Assembly (NCBI GenBank): GCA_022821085.1
Contig: JAJEEG010000006.1
Span: forward strand, 1,943,330 to 2,007,329
Direction: 5' to 3'
DNA length: 64,000 bases
Source of the DNA: Candidatus Latescibacterota bacterium
GTDB taxonomy: Bacteria > JAAXHH01
In this document: positions 27,209 through 34,933 of the stretch, piece by piece
Layout of the letters: each line of letters starts with the position of its first letter
How positions within the stretch are numbered: position 1 is the stretch's first letter
Program-made: the position numbers and the translations under genes
The notes under the pieces: model-generated
Seen by the model: the letters and a program-made list of their open reading frames with translations, nothing else
Database searches by the model: none
What the model was told of the DNA's origin: nothing

Positions 27209-27388
27209 CCCGGTCATTCTACCGCGCCACGGTCTCGGTAATCGCGATCTTGATTTCCGCGATCTCAATTGACGGGGTTCCGGCTACCGCAAGCTAAATT
27301 GCCGGTGTTTTCTACCCGGATACCCAGGTATCCCGTAAGGTCCAGGGTTACAAATCCCAGGATCTACTCGTACACCGCTGGGACTGAC

Positions 27389-28222
27389 ATGATGAAGAAC
27401 AGCACGAAAGTCGGCCTGCTGGGCGTCGGATTCGATGCAAACTCGACCTTTCGCCGCGGCCCGGCAGACGCGCCGCCCGCGATCAGAGCCGCGCTAGGGT
27501 CGGCGTCCGGCAATCCCTACGCCGAGACCGGCGTGCGCGTGTGGCCGAGTGACAGCGTGCTTGACCATGGCGATCTCGACGTACCGGACGAAAAAGGTTC
27601 CCGTGAACCCATCGATGCCATCGAATGCGGGGTGAGCCAGGCACTGGGTGAAACACCGCGGCTCGTCGTCCTGGGCGGTGATCATACGGTTTCTTATCCC
27701 GTGGTCAGGGCTTTCGCCGCAACGCACGGCCGGATCAGCCTGCTGCACTTCGACGCCCATCCGGATCTGTACCCCGATTTCGAAGGCAACCGCTATTCTC
27801 ATGCCTGTCCCATGGCCCGCATCCTGGAAGACGGCCTCGTCGAGCGGCTGGTCCAGGTCGGCATTCGAAGCTTCACACCCGCACAGCACGACGCGGCCAA
27901 GCGACACAGCGTCGAGGTGATCCCCGCCTACTCGATCGGACCGGTCCCCAAGCTCGCGTTCGACACGCCGGTCTACATTTCGATGGACGTCGACGCGCTC
28001 GATCCCGGATTTGCACCGGGCGTCTCCCATCCCGAGCCGGGCGGACTGAGCGTGCGCCAGGTGCTCGAGGTCGTTGCCGCGATGCGTGCGCCGTACGTGG
28101 TCGGCGGCGATGTGGTCGAACTCAATCCGAAGCTGGACCGGGACGGTATCACGGCGGTCGTCGCCGCGAAACTGGCCTGTGAACTACTGGGGCGCATCAT
28201 CCTCGATGGACGAGCGGATTGA
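27389..28222 (+). CDS. agmatinase/arginase-family ureohydrolase
   Basis: 277 residues. The binuclear Mn2+ ligands are all present: H99 (GGDHTVS), D122, H124 and D126 (DAHPDLYPD), and the two Asp in DVDALDP, followed by GGDVVELNP. The family hydrolyses agmatine, arginine, guanidinobutyrate or formiminoglutamate and releases urea or formamide. Specificity is not evident. An open frame continues to 27269, but the first ATG with protein-like sequence is 27389 (a second ATG follows at 27392). It is 180 bp after the dehydrogenase gene. The 3' end abuts a low-GC segment. Confidence 0.88.
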   Translation: MMKNSTKVGLLGVGFDANSTFRRGPADAPPAIRAALGSASGNPYAETGVRVWPSDSVLDHGDLDVPDEKGSREPIDAIECGVSQALGETPRLVVLGGDHTVSYPVVRAFAATHGRISLLHFDAHPDLYPDFEGNRYSHACPMARILEDGLVERLVQVGIRSFTPAQHDAAKRHSVEVIPAYSIGPVPKLAFDTPVYISMDVDALDPGFAPGVSHPEPGGLSVRQVLEVVAAMRAPYVVGGDVVELNPKLDRDGITAVVAAKLACELLGRIILDGRAD

Positions 28223-28500
28223 TCTTGCCGCGACCTATGGCTTGTCATCAGTGTAGTCCTATCATGAAACAGTCTGGTCTTCCCTTCAAGCACGGCGTCC
28301 TTGATATCTGAAATCACCTGTCTGAATTCTGCTTCTAAATCATCGGTCAGGGCTTGTTTTCCCGACATTTTCCGGGCCTCCTGATTCGGTTCCCACAACC
28401 ACTTGAGATGTTTGACATACTTTGTATACTTCGCAAGCTCCAGTAACAGTTCGAGGAATTCGGTCATGCACTGCCATATCGGACAAAACGGCAAGTTCAT
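28223..28500 (-). pseudogene. low-GC segment with the 5' part of an unrecognised gene
   Basis: From an ATG at 28500 (or 28467) the minus strand reads about 93 residues of natural-looking sequence, including MTEFLELLLELAKYTKYVK, then EAEFRQVISDIKDAVLEGK. The reading then enters the antisense of the agmatinase-like gene, where it stays open to 27973 but no longer looks like a protein. No homolog is recognised. It begins 8 nt after the HhH-barrel gene, so it may be an operon tail truncated by a rearrangement. A genuine overlapping gene cannot be excluded. Confidence 0.3.
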
Positions 28501-28507
28501 GTCTTCA

Positions 28508-30199
28508 TCACCACCGGGCGTTAAGCTGCAGCACCCAGCGTGTTTCGACGAGGGGCACCCTGAGTTGATCATAACGGGTCTGGCGGGTCCGCGTGTAACG
28601 AACCAGGGTCGAGACGCGCGGTCCGACCGGTCCGTATAGCAGGATAACCCACCTCTCGCGGTGATTCGTTCTGAACAGGGATGCCGAGGTCTCCAGACCG
28701 AAAACATCGGCCAGTGTTTCCTCCTGCCCGGCGAACCCGGACAGCGTGTATTCCCACTGCGCGGATAGGCTGAAGCGGTCCCTGGACCGGTACCGCATAT
28801 ACAGACGCAGATCGTGTTCGGGCTTCAATCCGTACCGGCCGCGCCGCTCGTAGCGGGCCCGCCACTGGACCCTCGCGGGCACCCGCCAGGCCACCTGACC
28901 CCGCCAGGTATCCAGCCGGGCCGATCCGGTGGCCTGTCGCTCATCCATTTCACGGCGCCACACTCCGGAGGCTATGACACCGCTCCCCATCCTGCGTCGA
29001 AATCGAAGGGTGCTGCGCCGGTACAGTTCCAGGTAGGTCAACCGGGGTTCGACGCTCAGTTGAAGCGTGGTCCGACGATCCGGACGCCAGCGCAGGAGCA
29101 GGCTCTGCCACGTCCTTTCGGTCTTCTCGATGAACCGGGCATCCGGCTGGCGGTGGAAGGTCAGTCCGCCTTCCACCCCCTCCATGCTCCAGACCATGCC
29201 GCCCTGTACGGTCTGGTATCCCTCGTCGTCGATGGCCATTTCACCGAACAGGTTCGTGCCGCCGATAAGGAAGTCGAGATCCGTACCAACGCGCAGGCTA
29301 CCTTCCGATCGCAGGACCGAGATACCGACCAACCCACTGTTCCTGCTCCAGCCCAGGCGGCCGCCTGGTTCCCATTTTCCCGAGTCGGCCCGCGAGAGGA
29401 TCCCCGTCAGGCTGAAACCCCGGCGTTCGATCTGCAGCGCCACGCCGCGCCGGGCGCCGGATGCATAGGTCGTCCGCACGGGCCTCAAGCCACGGATGCG
29501 CCGTTTCACCGACGCAGTCAGACTGGCCGTGGAAGGCCGGATCGAATGGCTGCGCCACATCAGTCCCTGGCCGAAATCCATTTCATAATATCCGAGGATC
29601 AGCCTGCGGGAAGCACTTGTGCCGCCGAATCCCACGTATCCGGACCGCCACCTGGTTTCCCCATCTCGGTCCCGGTGTTCGCCGCGGCCTCCCAACATGA
29701 ATTTGCTTCCCAGTCCAATATCCGCCTGCACACCCAGGATGCCGTTTCCCGGCGCGTCGGGACGGTCGGTACGGCTTCGTGCCAGGCGCAGGCGTCCGGT
29801 GGTATCGATACTGCGATCGTCCTCCGCTCGTACGAAGGGACTGATCCGGGAAACAAGGCCCGCCGTGAATCCCGGAACTCGTGCAAGCTCCCCTGTGCTG
29901 CCGAAGGGGCCGTTTCTTTCACGCCAGGCCACGATCGCGCCGGCAAGGGCGGGCGTGATCCACGGAAGCTGCTCCAACTCGGTACGGCCCGCCCGGTTGA
30001 TATCGAGCGGGTCGCGCCTCAGCGAGACCAGCAGCGCGATGTCCTCGGGATCGATGTCGGCGGCTTCCCGGTCGATCAGTGCATCGATCGAGTAGTCGAG
30101 ATCCTGGGCCTTCCGCTCTTCGGGCAGGTGCATCATCGCCGTCGCCGCAAGAGACGCGGCGGCCAGCGTCCGCCAGGTTGGTTTCATGAACAGACGCAT
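28508..30199 (-). CDS. helix-hairpin-helix protein with C-terminal outer-membrane beta-barrel
   Basis: 563 residues. Signal peptide about 1-31. Residues 65-123 form a ComEA-like double helix-hairpin-helix (DINRAGRTELEQLPW, then GPFGSTGELARVPGF), a fold that binds DNA in ComEA. From about residue 135 onward the sequence alternates as amphipathic strands with aromatic girdles, and ends in VLQLNARW with a terminal aromatic residue, the signal for BAM-mediated barrel insertion. This fusion is seen in FCB-group genomes as an uncharacterised protein. The ATG at 30199 has GGAG about 10 nt upstream. The upstream gene ends 1 nt away, so the two are an operon. Confidence 0.8.
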   Translation of the reverse strand: MRLFMKPTWRTLAAASLAATAMMHLPEERKAQDLDYSIDALIDREAADIDPEDIALLVSLRRDPLDINRAGRTELEQLPWITPALAGAIVAWRERNGPFGSTGELARVPGFTAGLVSRISPFVRAEDDRSIDTTGRLRLARSRTDRPDAPGNGILGVQADIGLGSKFMLGGRGEHRDRDGETRWRSGYVGFGGTSASRRLILGYYEMDFGQGLMWRSHSIRPSTASLTASVKRRIRGLRPVRTTYASGARRGVALQIERRGFSLTGILSRADSGKWEPGGRLGWSRNSGLVGISVLRSEGSLRVGTDLDFLIGGTNLFGEMAIDDEGYQTVQGGMVWSMEGVEGGLTFHRQPDARFIEKTERTWQSLLLRWRPDRRTTLQLSVEPRLTYLELYRRSTLRFRRRMGSGVIASGVWRREMDERQATGSARLDTWRGQVAWRVPARVQWRARYERRGRYGLKPEHDLRLYMRYRSRDRFSLSAQWEYTLSGFAGQEETLADVFGLETSASLFRTNHRERWVILLYGPVGPRVSTLVRYTRTRQTRYDQLRVPLVETRWVLQLNARW

Positions 30200-30200
30200 T

Positions 30201-31010
30201 TCAACCGAACTCCATGGTAAGGGAAAACCGGTGCGTGATGCCCAGCAGGGCGTGGGACGACAGGGCGTAGTCCGTTTTCACGCGGCCTCGTGCCAGGCCC
30301 AGGCCGACGTAGAACAGGGAGGGATCGGTGGTCAGGCCGGCCCGGAGCGTAACGGACTCGGCCAGGCGAAACTCCTGGCCCACTCTCGTGGTGTAGCCGT
30401 GACGGGGGTGGCGGTCGAACTGGAAGGATACCGTCAGGCGTTCTCCGGTCCTGCTCAATCCTGCCTGGATGATGCTGGGGCTCTCCGCGGCGGGGCCGGA
30501 TTCGGAGAAGCGGCCGAAGGCATGGACCATCGCGCCGAGACGAAGTTCATAAGGGAGATCCAGGAGGATGCCCGCGTCCATCGCAACGGCGGAAGCGCCT
30601 TCGTAGTTTTTAGTGGAAAGGTTCAATCGGCGCAGGGCAAATCCCGCGTGGAATCGCCTGCCGATGGAACGTCCGTAGGAGAGACCGAAGACACTCTCCC
30701 GGTATAGCGAGCTGCCCAGGCCGTGATAGAACAGGCCGAAGTGCCCCATGCCGGTCGGCGCGACGGCGGAGACGGCCACCTGGGCCAGTTCTTTCATGCC
30801 GAAGAGCCGCGTATAGTAGCTCGTCAAGGTGAATCGGCCGACTCTGGGCATACCGCCCGGGTTCAGGAAGGATGCTTCGGCGTCGTCCGCGACGGCCACG
30901 AATGCGCCCGCCATGCCGACGGGCCTCGCACCGGCGTAGACCGGTTCGAAAGCGCTCCATGCCGTACCAGGTGTCGCAAGTAACAACAAAAGCGGTAGAA
31001 TACGTTTCAT
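30201..31010 (-). CDS. PorV/UPF0164-type outer-membrane beta-barrel protein
   Basis: 269 residues. The signal peptide ends near AWSA, followed by the family hallmark FEPVYAGARPVGMAGAFVA and then DDAEASFLNPGGM. Repeated amphipathic strands follow and the chain ends in FSLTMEFG. PorV-like proteins are FadL-related barrels, and in Bacteroidetes PorV serves as the type IX secretion shuttle. Here no por genes are nearby. AAGGGAG precedes the ATG at 31010. It is co-transcribed with the HhH-barrel gene downstream, pointing to a joint outer-membrane function. Confidence 0.78.
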   Translation of the reverse strand: MKRILPLLLLLATPGTAWSAFEPVYAGARPVGMAGAFVAVADDAEASFLNPGGMPRVGRFTLTSYYTRLFGMKELAQVAVSAVAPTGMGHFGLFYHGLGSSLYRESVFGLSYGRSIGRRFHAGFALRRLNLSTKNYEGASAVAMDAGILLDLPYELRLGAMVHAFGRFSESGPAAESPSIIQAGLSRTGERLTVSFQFDRHPRHGYTTRVGQEFRLAESVTLRAGLTTDPSLFYVGLGLARGRVKTDYALSSHALLGITHRFSLTMEFG

Positions 31011-31178
31011 TTCGGCTCCCTTGTGAAGGTGAACTGTTGAGTGTCCGCTTCTTAGCGGCATACCTCAACAGTCGGAAGCCGATTTTGAAATCTCGTTTTC
31101 TACCTCAAAATGTCGACCTGGACGCTCCCCACTCTCGTGTTGACAGCAACCCCCGATTCCGTATATTGAAGGTGGTGC

Positions 31179-31252
31179 GCCCCAGTAGCTCAGTTGGACA
31201 GAGCATCGGACTTCTAATCCGAGGGTCGCAGGTTCGAATCCTGCCTGGGGTA
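31179..31252 (+). tRNA. tRNA-Arg (anticodon TCT)
   Basis: Complete cloverleaf. The acceptor GCCCCAG pairs with CTGGGGT (first pair G-U). The D arm is GCTC-AGTTGGACA-GAGC, the anticodon arm TCGGA-CTTCTAA-TCCGA with anticodon TCT at 31213-31215, the T arm GCAGG-TTCGAAT-CCTGC, and the discriminator base A. No 3' CCA is encoded. It reads AGA codons, which are rare in this GC-rich sequence. Confidence 0.95.
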
Positions 31253-31302
31253 TACCGACCTCGCATCTACCCGCCGTTTGCCCCTCCTGAGTACACCAGT
31301 CC

Positions 31303-32316
31303 TCACGAATCCAGCGATTCGCTGTCGGAATACTCCCGAACCTCGCGTTTTCTGGGGTCCCGGAGAGAAACGACCTTGGTTCCGTTGATCGATTCGTTAT
31401 CCGGCAGTGCCGCTTCACCTTTCTCCTCGCCGGTCTGCGCCACGCTCTTCACCGACTTCAGGATTTCGCTGCCCGAAACGGCCTCGTTATCGGCGTCGTA
31501 ATAGTCGTACCAGGGCAGTCCGGATTCGGTGTATTGCAGGGCCGTAGGCGGTTCTGTCGGCGGACGCTCACCGGTAATCGCCATCCACTGGGCCGAATTG
31601 GCGATGGTAATGAAACACCGGACGGGATGCCGCTGGTCCCAGGCATCCAGGCCATAGTCGTCCTCGTAGATTTCCTGTCGCATGCGCCCGCCAGGTGCGA
31701 GGCCCATGCCTTCCTCCTGGGGACTTTGCATCGCCATCGGCGCCGCGTCCATTACATCATATAGTCTGACCCGCATCGCTTCATAGCGCTCCGCCTTCAT
31801 GGGATAGGCCGTTATCTGCAGACCGCCGTGCTGCGCCGCGCCGCGCACCTGCTCCTCGACGGTGTACCCTTTGCCCAACGGCATGGCCACGAACTGGCGT
31901 ATCATGCCCTTTTCGATGCAGTACCCGTCGAGCCAGGGCTGTTCGGGCAATACGAGGTAGTCCTGCGGATTGGTATTCAGATGGTTTATCCAGTTCTCGC
32001 CGGTGATCGCGCAGACCTTCCCGGTCGCGATCTTCAGTGCGAACGGATAGCTGCCGTAACCGCCGAAGTTCAGCCACATCGCCTCGGCCTGGAACATCGG
32101 CATGATCACACCACCCCTGCGGGCCCAATCGCCCGGCAGGCGATCCGCGTAGTCGTCCAGGTGACGAAGAGGGAAACAACCCAGGCCCGGGGGCAAGGGG
32201 TAATCTCTTCCATCGTCCGGGATGCGCAGCGTACGCTGAAACGAGATCGAACATCGTGCATGATCGTGGACTTCCGGGCATTGAATTTCCAGTTGGTCGT
32301 GCTCAAGGTAAATCAT
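31303..32316 (-). CDS. uncharacterised 337-residue protein paired with an XRE regulator
   Basis: Start ATG at 32316 with a perfect AGGAGG 6 nt upstream. No signal peptide or membrane helix. The N-terminal two thirds look like a compact enzyme or beta-rich domain, with QRTLRIPDDGRDYPLPPGLG, GVIMPMFQAEAMWLNFGGYG, ITGENWINHLNTNPQDYLV and PEQPWLDGYCIEKG. The C-terminal 70 residues are acidic and low in structure. I believe similar proteins occur widely under hypothetical names, but I cannot assign a family or activity. The gene begins 13 nt after the XRE regulator stop, so it is its operon partner. It lies in a lower-GC segment bounded by tRNA sequences. Confidence 0.75.
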   Translation of the reverse strand: MIYLEHDQLEIQCPEVHDHARCSISFQRTLRIPDDGRDYPLPPGLGCFPLRHLDDYADRLPGDWARRGGVIMPMFQAEAMWLNFGGYGSYPFALKIATGKVCAITGENWINHLNTNPQDYLVLPEQPWLDGYCIEKGMIRQFVAMPLGKGYTVEEQVRGAAQHGGLQITAYPMKAERYEAMRVRLYDVMDAAPMAMQSPQEEGMGLAPGGRMRQEIYEDDYGLDAWDQRHPVRCFITIANSAQWMAITGERPPTEPPTALQYTESGLPWYDYYDADNEAVSGSEILKSVKSVAQTGEEKGEAALPDNESINGTKVVSLRDPRKREVREYSDSESLDS

Positions 32317-32329
32317 CACTTTCCTCCTG

Positions 32330-32683
32330 TTACCATTCACCGTCCCGCACTTCGCGAACGATCCTTAGTATGGCGTGATCGGGCGCCTCCTTCATCTTAC
32401 GGATCATGTCCGCAAACAACCTCGGCCGCTTGCGGATGATTTCCTGCAGATCGCTCGATACCTTGCCCGCCAGGGCCAGCAGCACGTCCGGGTCCTCCCC
32501 CAGGTCCCGTGCCAGCTTTAACGTCGTGGCCTCGGACGGCGGCGCCACATCGCCACGCTCGATCTTGCTCAGGTAGGCCGGCTCGACCTCGATGCGATGC
32601 GCCACCTGCCGCAGGGAGAACCGCCTGTCTTGCTTCCGCAGGTCTTCGCGGCGGGTACGGATGTGATTGCCAAATTGTGTCAT
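32330..32683 (-). CDS. XRE-family helix-turn-helix regulator
   Basis: 117 residues. The N-terminal Cro/C1-type HTH (residues about 7-65) contains FSLRQVAHRIEVEPAYLSKIERGDVAPPSEATT. A C-terminal helical segment follows (LALAGKVSSDLQEIIRKRP onward, ending VREVRDGEW). XRE proteins with this tail often control a neighbouring gene in stress, toxin-antitoxin or defence-type loci. The ATG at 32683 is favoured because a consensus promoter ends right in front of it. A longer frame to 32827 would run across that promoter. No Shine-Dalgarno sequence is present, so the message is probably leaderless. Confidence 0.85.
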   Translation of the reverse strand: MTQFGNHIRTRREDLRKQDRRFSLRQVAHRIEVEPAYLSKIERGDVAPPSEATTLKLARDLGEDPDVLLALAGKVSSDLQEIIRKRPRLFADMIRKMKEAPDHAILRIVREVRDGEW

Positions 32684-32689
32684 GTATAG

Positions 32690-32718
32690 TATATAGTACA
32701 CATTTAGAAGACTGTCAA
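32690..32718 (-). promoter_or_regulatory. consensus promoter giving a leaderless mRNA for the XRE regulator
   Basis: On the minus strand a perfect TTGACA (32718-32713), exactly 17 nt, then TATATA (32695-32690). Only six bases separate the -10 box from the ATG at 32683, so the predicted transcription start is at or next to the A of the start codon. The TA-rich stretch TGTATAGTATATAGTACA over the -10 and the start is partly symmetric (TGTA...TACA) and could be the autoregulatory operator. Confidence 0.7.
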
Positions 32719-32847
32719 GCCCCTTTGTGAAAAAAGTTCCGCAAGAACATCGATCTTCACGTATAGGTTGTTCTATTCTTCTCGAAAACGTAGTATTGAT
32801 CCATTCGGTTTTCACGGCAGGCATCAAAAACCAGGATTATATGTAAC

Positions 32848-33684
32848 ATGGGATGCTTACGAAAAACTCAGATAACGGATGGCATACCTGCCACACAGTC
32901 TGCGTCTCCCCGGCCAGCCAGGGTGCGGTGTGTCCGGTTTGTGCTTGCCCTCGCACTCGTTTCCCTTATCGCCGCATCGGGTACCGCGCAAGCCCAGGAC
33001 AACACGACCGCTTTCTACATCGGTGCATTCTCGGGTCCTGGTGTGCTGGACGTTCAAACGACCGACATCGACGGATTTACGGGGTCTCAAGGCGTCCCCG
33101 GACAGTCGTTCGAGTACGACGATACCGGATTCCCGGCTGGTATCGTGGCAGGAAGGCACTTTCAACTGGGGAATTTACCTATCCGGGTCGAATTGGACGG
33201 TGCACTCGTCGGACTACCTTCGGCCTCCCGACAGATGGATCCCGTGGGGCTGGACGAAACGGCCACATCGGAATGGCGTTGGGTCGGGACGGCGCGCATT
33301 GGCGTTCGGAAACCTCTCGGACGTGTCGGCGTGTTTCTCGACGGCGGTGTGGCGTTTGCCGGAATATCGAATTCGTTCATCGATCTGGATCCGGGTACAA
33401 ATGGGCAAATGGACGTAGACATCGACGATTCGTTCGACGATCAGTTGACGCGAGTCGGGTGGGTCGTGGGCACTGGAATCGAAATGCCGGTGGCCGGTGC
33501 ATGGAACATCCGGTTCGAAGGTCTGTATTTGGATACAGGAGAGACCGGTCACCAGGCCCCGAACCGGCTTGGCGTCAACGCGGGCACCTGCGGACCGGCC
33601 GGTCTCCCGAGTCCTTGCCGCTATGACATCGATCACCGATTCGCCTTCCTCCGTCTGGTCATCTTTCGCAGTCTTGGCGGGTGA
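32848..33684 (+). CDS. outer-membrane beta-barrel protein, hypothetical
   Basis: 278 residues. After a charged N-terminus a signal peptide (FVLALALVSLIAASGTAQAQ) precedes a chain of about eight amphipathic strands (YIGAFSGPGV, GIVAGRHFQLG, RVELDGALVG, VGVFLDGGVAFAG, RFAFLRLVIFRS), in the style of small Omp/opacity-type barrels. The long N-terminal stretch before the signal core suggests the true start may lie further in, for example at a GTG around 32932, but no clear ribosome binding site decides it. It is divergent from the XRE regulator and shares its 164-bp upstream region. Confidence 0.65.
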   Translation: MGCLRKTQITDGIPATQSASPRPARVRCVRFVLALALVSLIAASGTAQAQDNTTAFYIGAFSGPGVLDVQTTDIDGFTGSQGVPGQSFEYDDTGFPAGIVAGRHFQLGNLPIRVELDGALVGLPSASRQMDPVGLDETATSEWRWVGTARIGVRKPLGRVGVFLDGGVAFAGISNSFIDLDPGTNGQMDVDIDDSFDDQLTRVGWVVGTGIEMPVAGAWNIRFEGLYLDTGETGHQAPNRLGVNAGTCGPAGLPSPCRYDIDHRFAFLRLVIFRSLGG

Positions 33685-33688
33685 GTAG

Positions 33689-33766
33689 ACGCTTGATTTC
33701 GTTGACATCGAACCGTTCAATGGGTATATCGGTCTCTTGTCGGGGGTTCGAATCCCTCCGGGCGTA
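33689..33766 (+). pseudogene. degraded tRNA-like sequence (T arm and acceptor end intact)
   Basis: GGGGG-TTCGAAT-CCCTC (33742-33758) is a sound T arm, followed by CGGGCGT-A as acceptor 3' strand and discriminator. ACGCTTG at 33689-33695 can pair with CGGGCGT (five Watson-Crick, two G-U), and TTCG-CGAA just after it could form a D-stem. No 5-bp anticodon stem with a 7-nt loop can be drawn and the D loop lacks GG. It is therefore a decayed tRNA gene or a tRNA-end fragment of the kind left at element attachment sites. Confidence 0.5.
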
Positions 33767-33847
33767 TTCTCTTCATCGACTTCCCCATCTCTTGCATCGA
33801 TTCCAGGGCATCGATTCCAGCGCATCGATTGCCGGAAAGGCATATCC

Positions 33848-34933
33848 ATGGACCGCATCAGGATCGGCGTGGTCGGTTGCGGCGCGATCGCCCAGATCCA
33901 GCACCTGCCCCATATCGCCGAGCTTCGGGACCGCTATGAACTGGCCGGGCTTTGCGACGCGTCCGCCAGGCTGGTCGACTTCATCGGCGAGATGTATCAC
34001 GTGCCCGGGCGCAGCCGCGTAACCCGCTACGAGGACCTCCTCGATCGCGACCTGGACGCCGTGCTGCTCTGTTTCGCCGACCCCAAGACCGATGCGGCCG
34101 TCGCCGCGCTGGACGCGGGCAAGCACGTATTCATCGAGAAACCCATGTGCTTCTCGGTCGGGGAAGCGGACCGGATCATCGGGGCCGCCGAGGCTTCGGG
34201 CAAGACGCTCATGGTGGGGTACATGAAGCAGCACGATCCAGGATACCAGTTCGCGCGAAACGAAGTCCACGCCATGCCGGATATCCGCTTCATCCAGGCC
34301 AACCACCTCCACTGCGGCAATGACCGCCACCTGAGCGAATACACGCTGTATACCTTCGACGACATCCCGAGCGAGGTGGTCGAGCGCTCGGCCGCCCTGC
34401 GCGAACAGGCCATTCGGGACGCCATCGGCGAAGTGCCGGAGGCCGCGCGAAGGATCTTCTTCTCGCTCTCAGGCAGCATGATCCACGACATCAGCAGCCT
34501 GCGGGGCCTCTTCGGCCCGCCGGACCGGGTGGTCAGCGCCGAAGTCTGGCGCGGCGGATCGAGCGTGACTACCGTGCTGGCCTACGAGAACGACGCACGG
34601 TGCGTGGCGACGTGGACCAGCCTGCCCGAACTGCACGATTTCCGGGAAACCCTGGAGGTCTTCGGCGCGGGGCGGCGCGTGGGCATCCGCTTCCCCACGG
34701 GATTCGACCGGGGACTGCCATCGCCCGTCACGGTGATGGGCATGGACGGCGAACAGCCCTGGAAGAAGGAACTCGTCGTCAACAAGCAGAATGCCTTCAA
34801 GCTGGAGCTGATCCATTTACACGATTGCGTCGTGAACGGGAAGAAGCCCATCACCGACGGATACGGCGCCCGGCAGGATCACGCCCTGTGCCGCGACATC
34901 GTTAACGCGTATCTGGGGAAAGAAACTACATGA
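33848..34933 (+). CDS. Gfo/Idh/MocA oxidoreductase (inositol-type dehydrogenase candidate)
   Basis: 361 residues. Rossmann motif RIGVVGCGAIAQIQHLPH at the N-terminus, catalytic EKP in HVFIEKPMCFS, then MHDISSLRGLFG-type substrate helix (here MIHDISSLRG). The family oxidises hydroxyl groups of cyclic polyols and sugars with NAD(P). As first gene of a run that includes IolD and IolE, it is a candidate inositol or inosose dehydrogenase (IolG/IolW role). GGAAAGG lies about 9 nt before the ATG. A frame extending to 33737 is non-homologous. It overlaps the next gene by 4 nt (ATGA). Confidence 0.85.
   Translation: MDRIRIGVVGCGAIAQIQHLPHIAELRDRYELAGLCDASARLVDFIGEMYHVPGRSRVTRYEDLLDRDLDAVLLCFADPKTDAAVAALDAGKHVFIEKPMCFSVGEADRIIGAAEASGKTLMVGYMKQHDPGYQFARNEVHAMPDIRFIQANHLHCGNDRHLSEYTLYTFDDIPSEVVERSAALREQAIRDAIGEVPEAARRIFFSLSGSMIHDISSLRGLFGPPDRVVSAEVWRGGSSVTTVLAYENDARCVATWTSLPELHDFRETLEVFGAGRRVGIRFPTGFDRGLPSPVTVMGMDGEQPWKKELVVNKQNAFKLELIHLHDCVVNGKKPITDGYGARQDHALCRDIVNAYLGKETT

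Noticed and set aside
27973-28222. Continuation of the minus-strand frame at 28500 through the agmatinase-like gene
   Set aside because: The sequence loses protein-like character exactly where the ureohydrolase coding region starts on the other strand.
28814-30220. Plus-strand open frame of 468 codons
   Set aside because: It is antisense to the HhH-barrel gene, with Pro/Gly/His-rich composition and no domain. It is a GC-rich shadow frame.
31065-31418. Minus-strand open frame of 117 codons across the tRNA-Arg gene
   Set aside because: It is the well-known spurious reading of a tRNA on the opposite strand (GFEPATLGLEVRCSVQLSYWG). It has no ribosome binding site and overlaps a sound cloverleaf.
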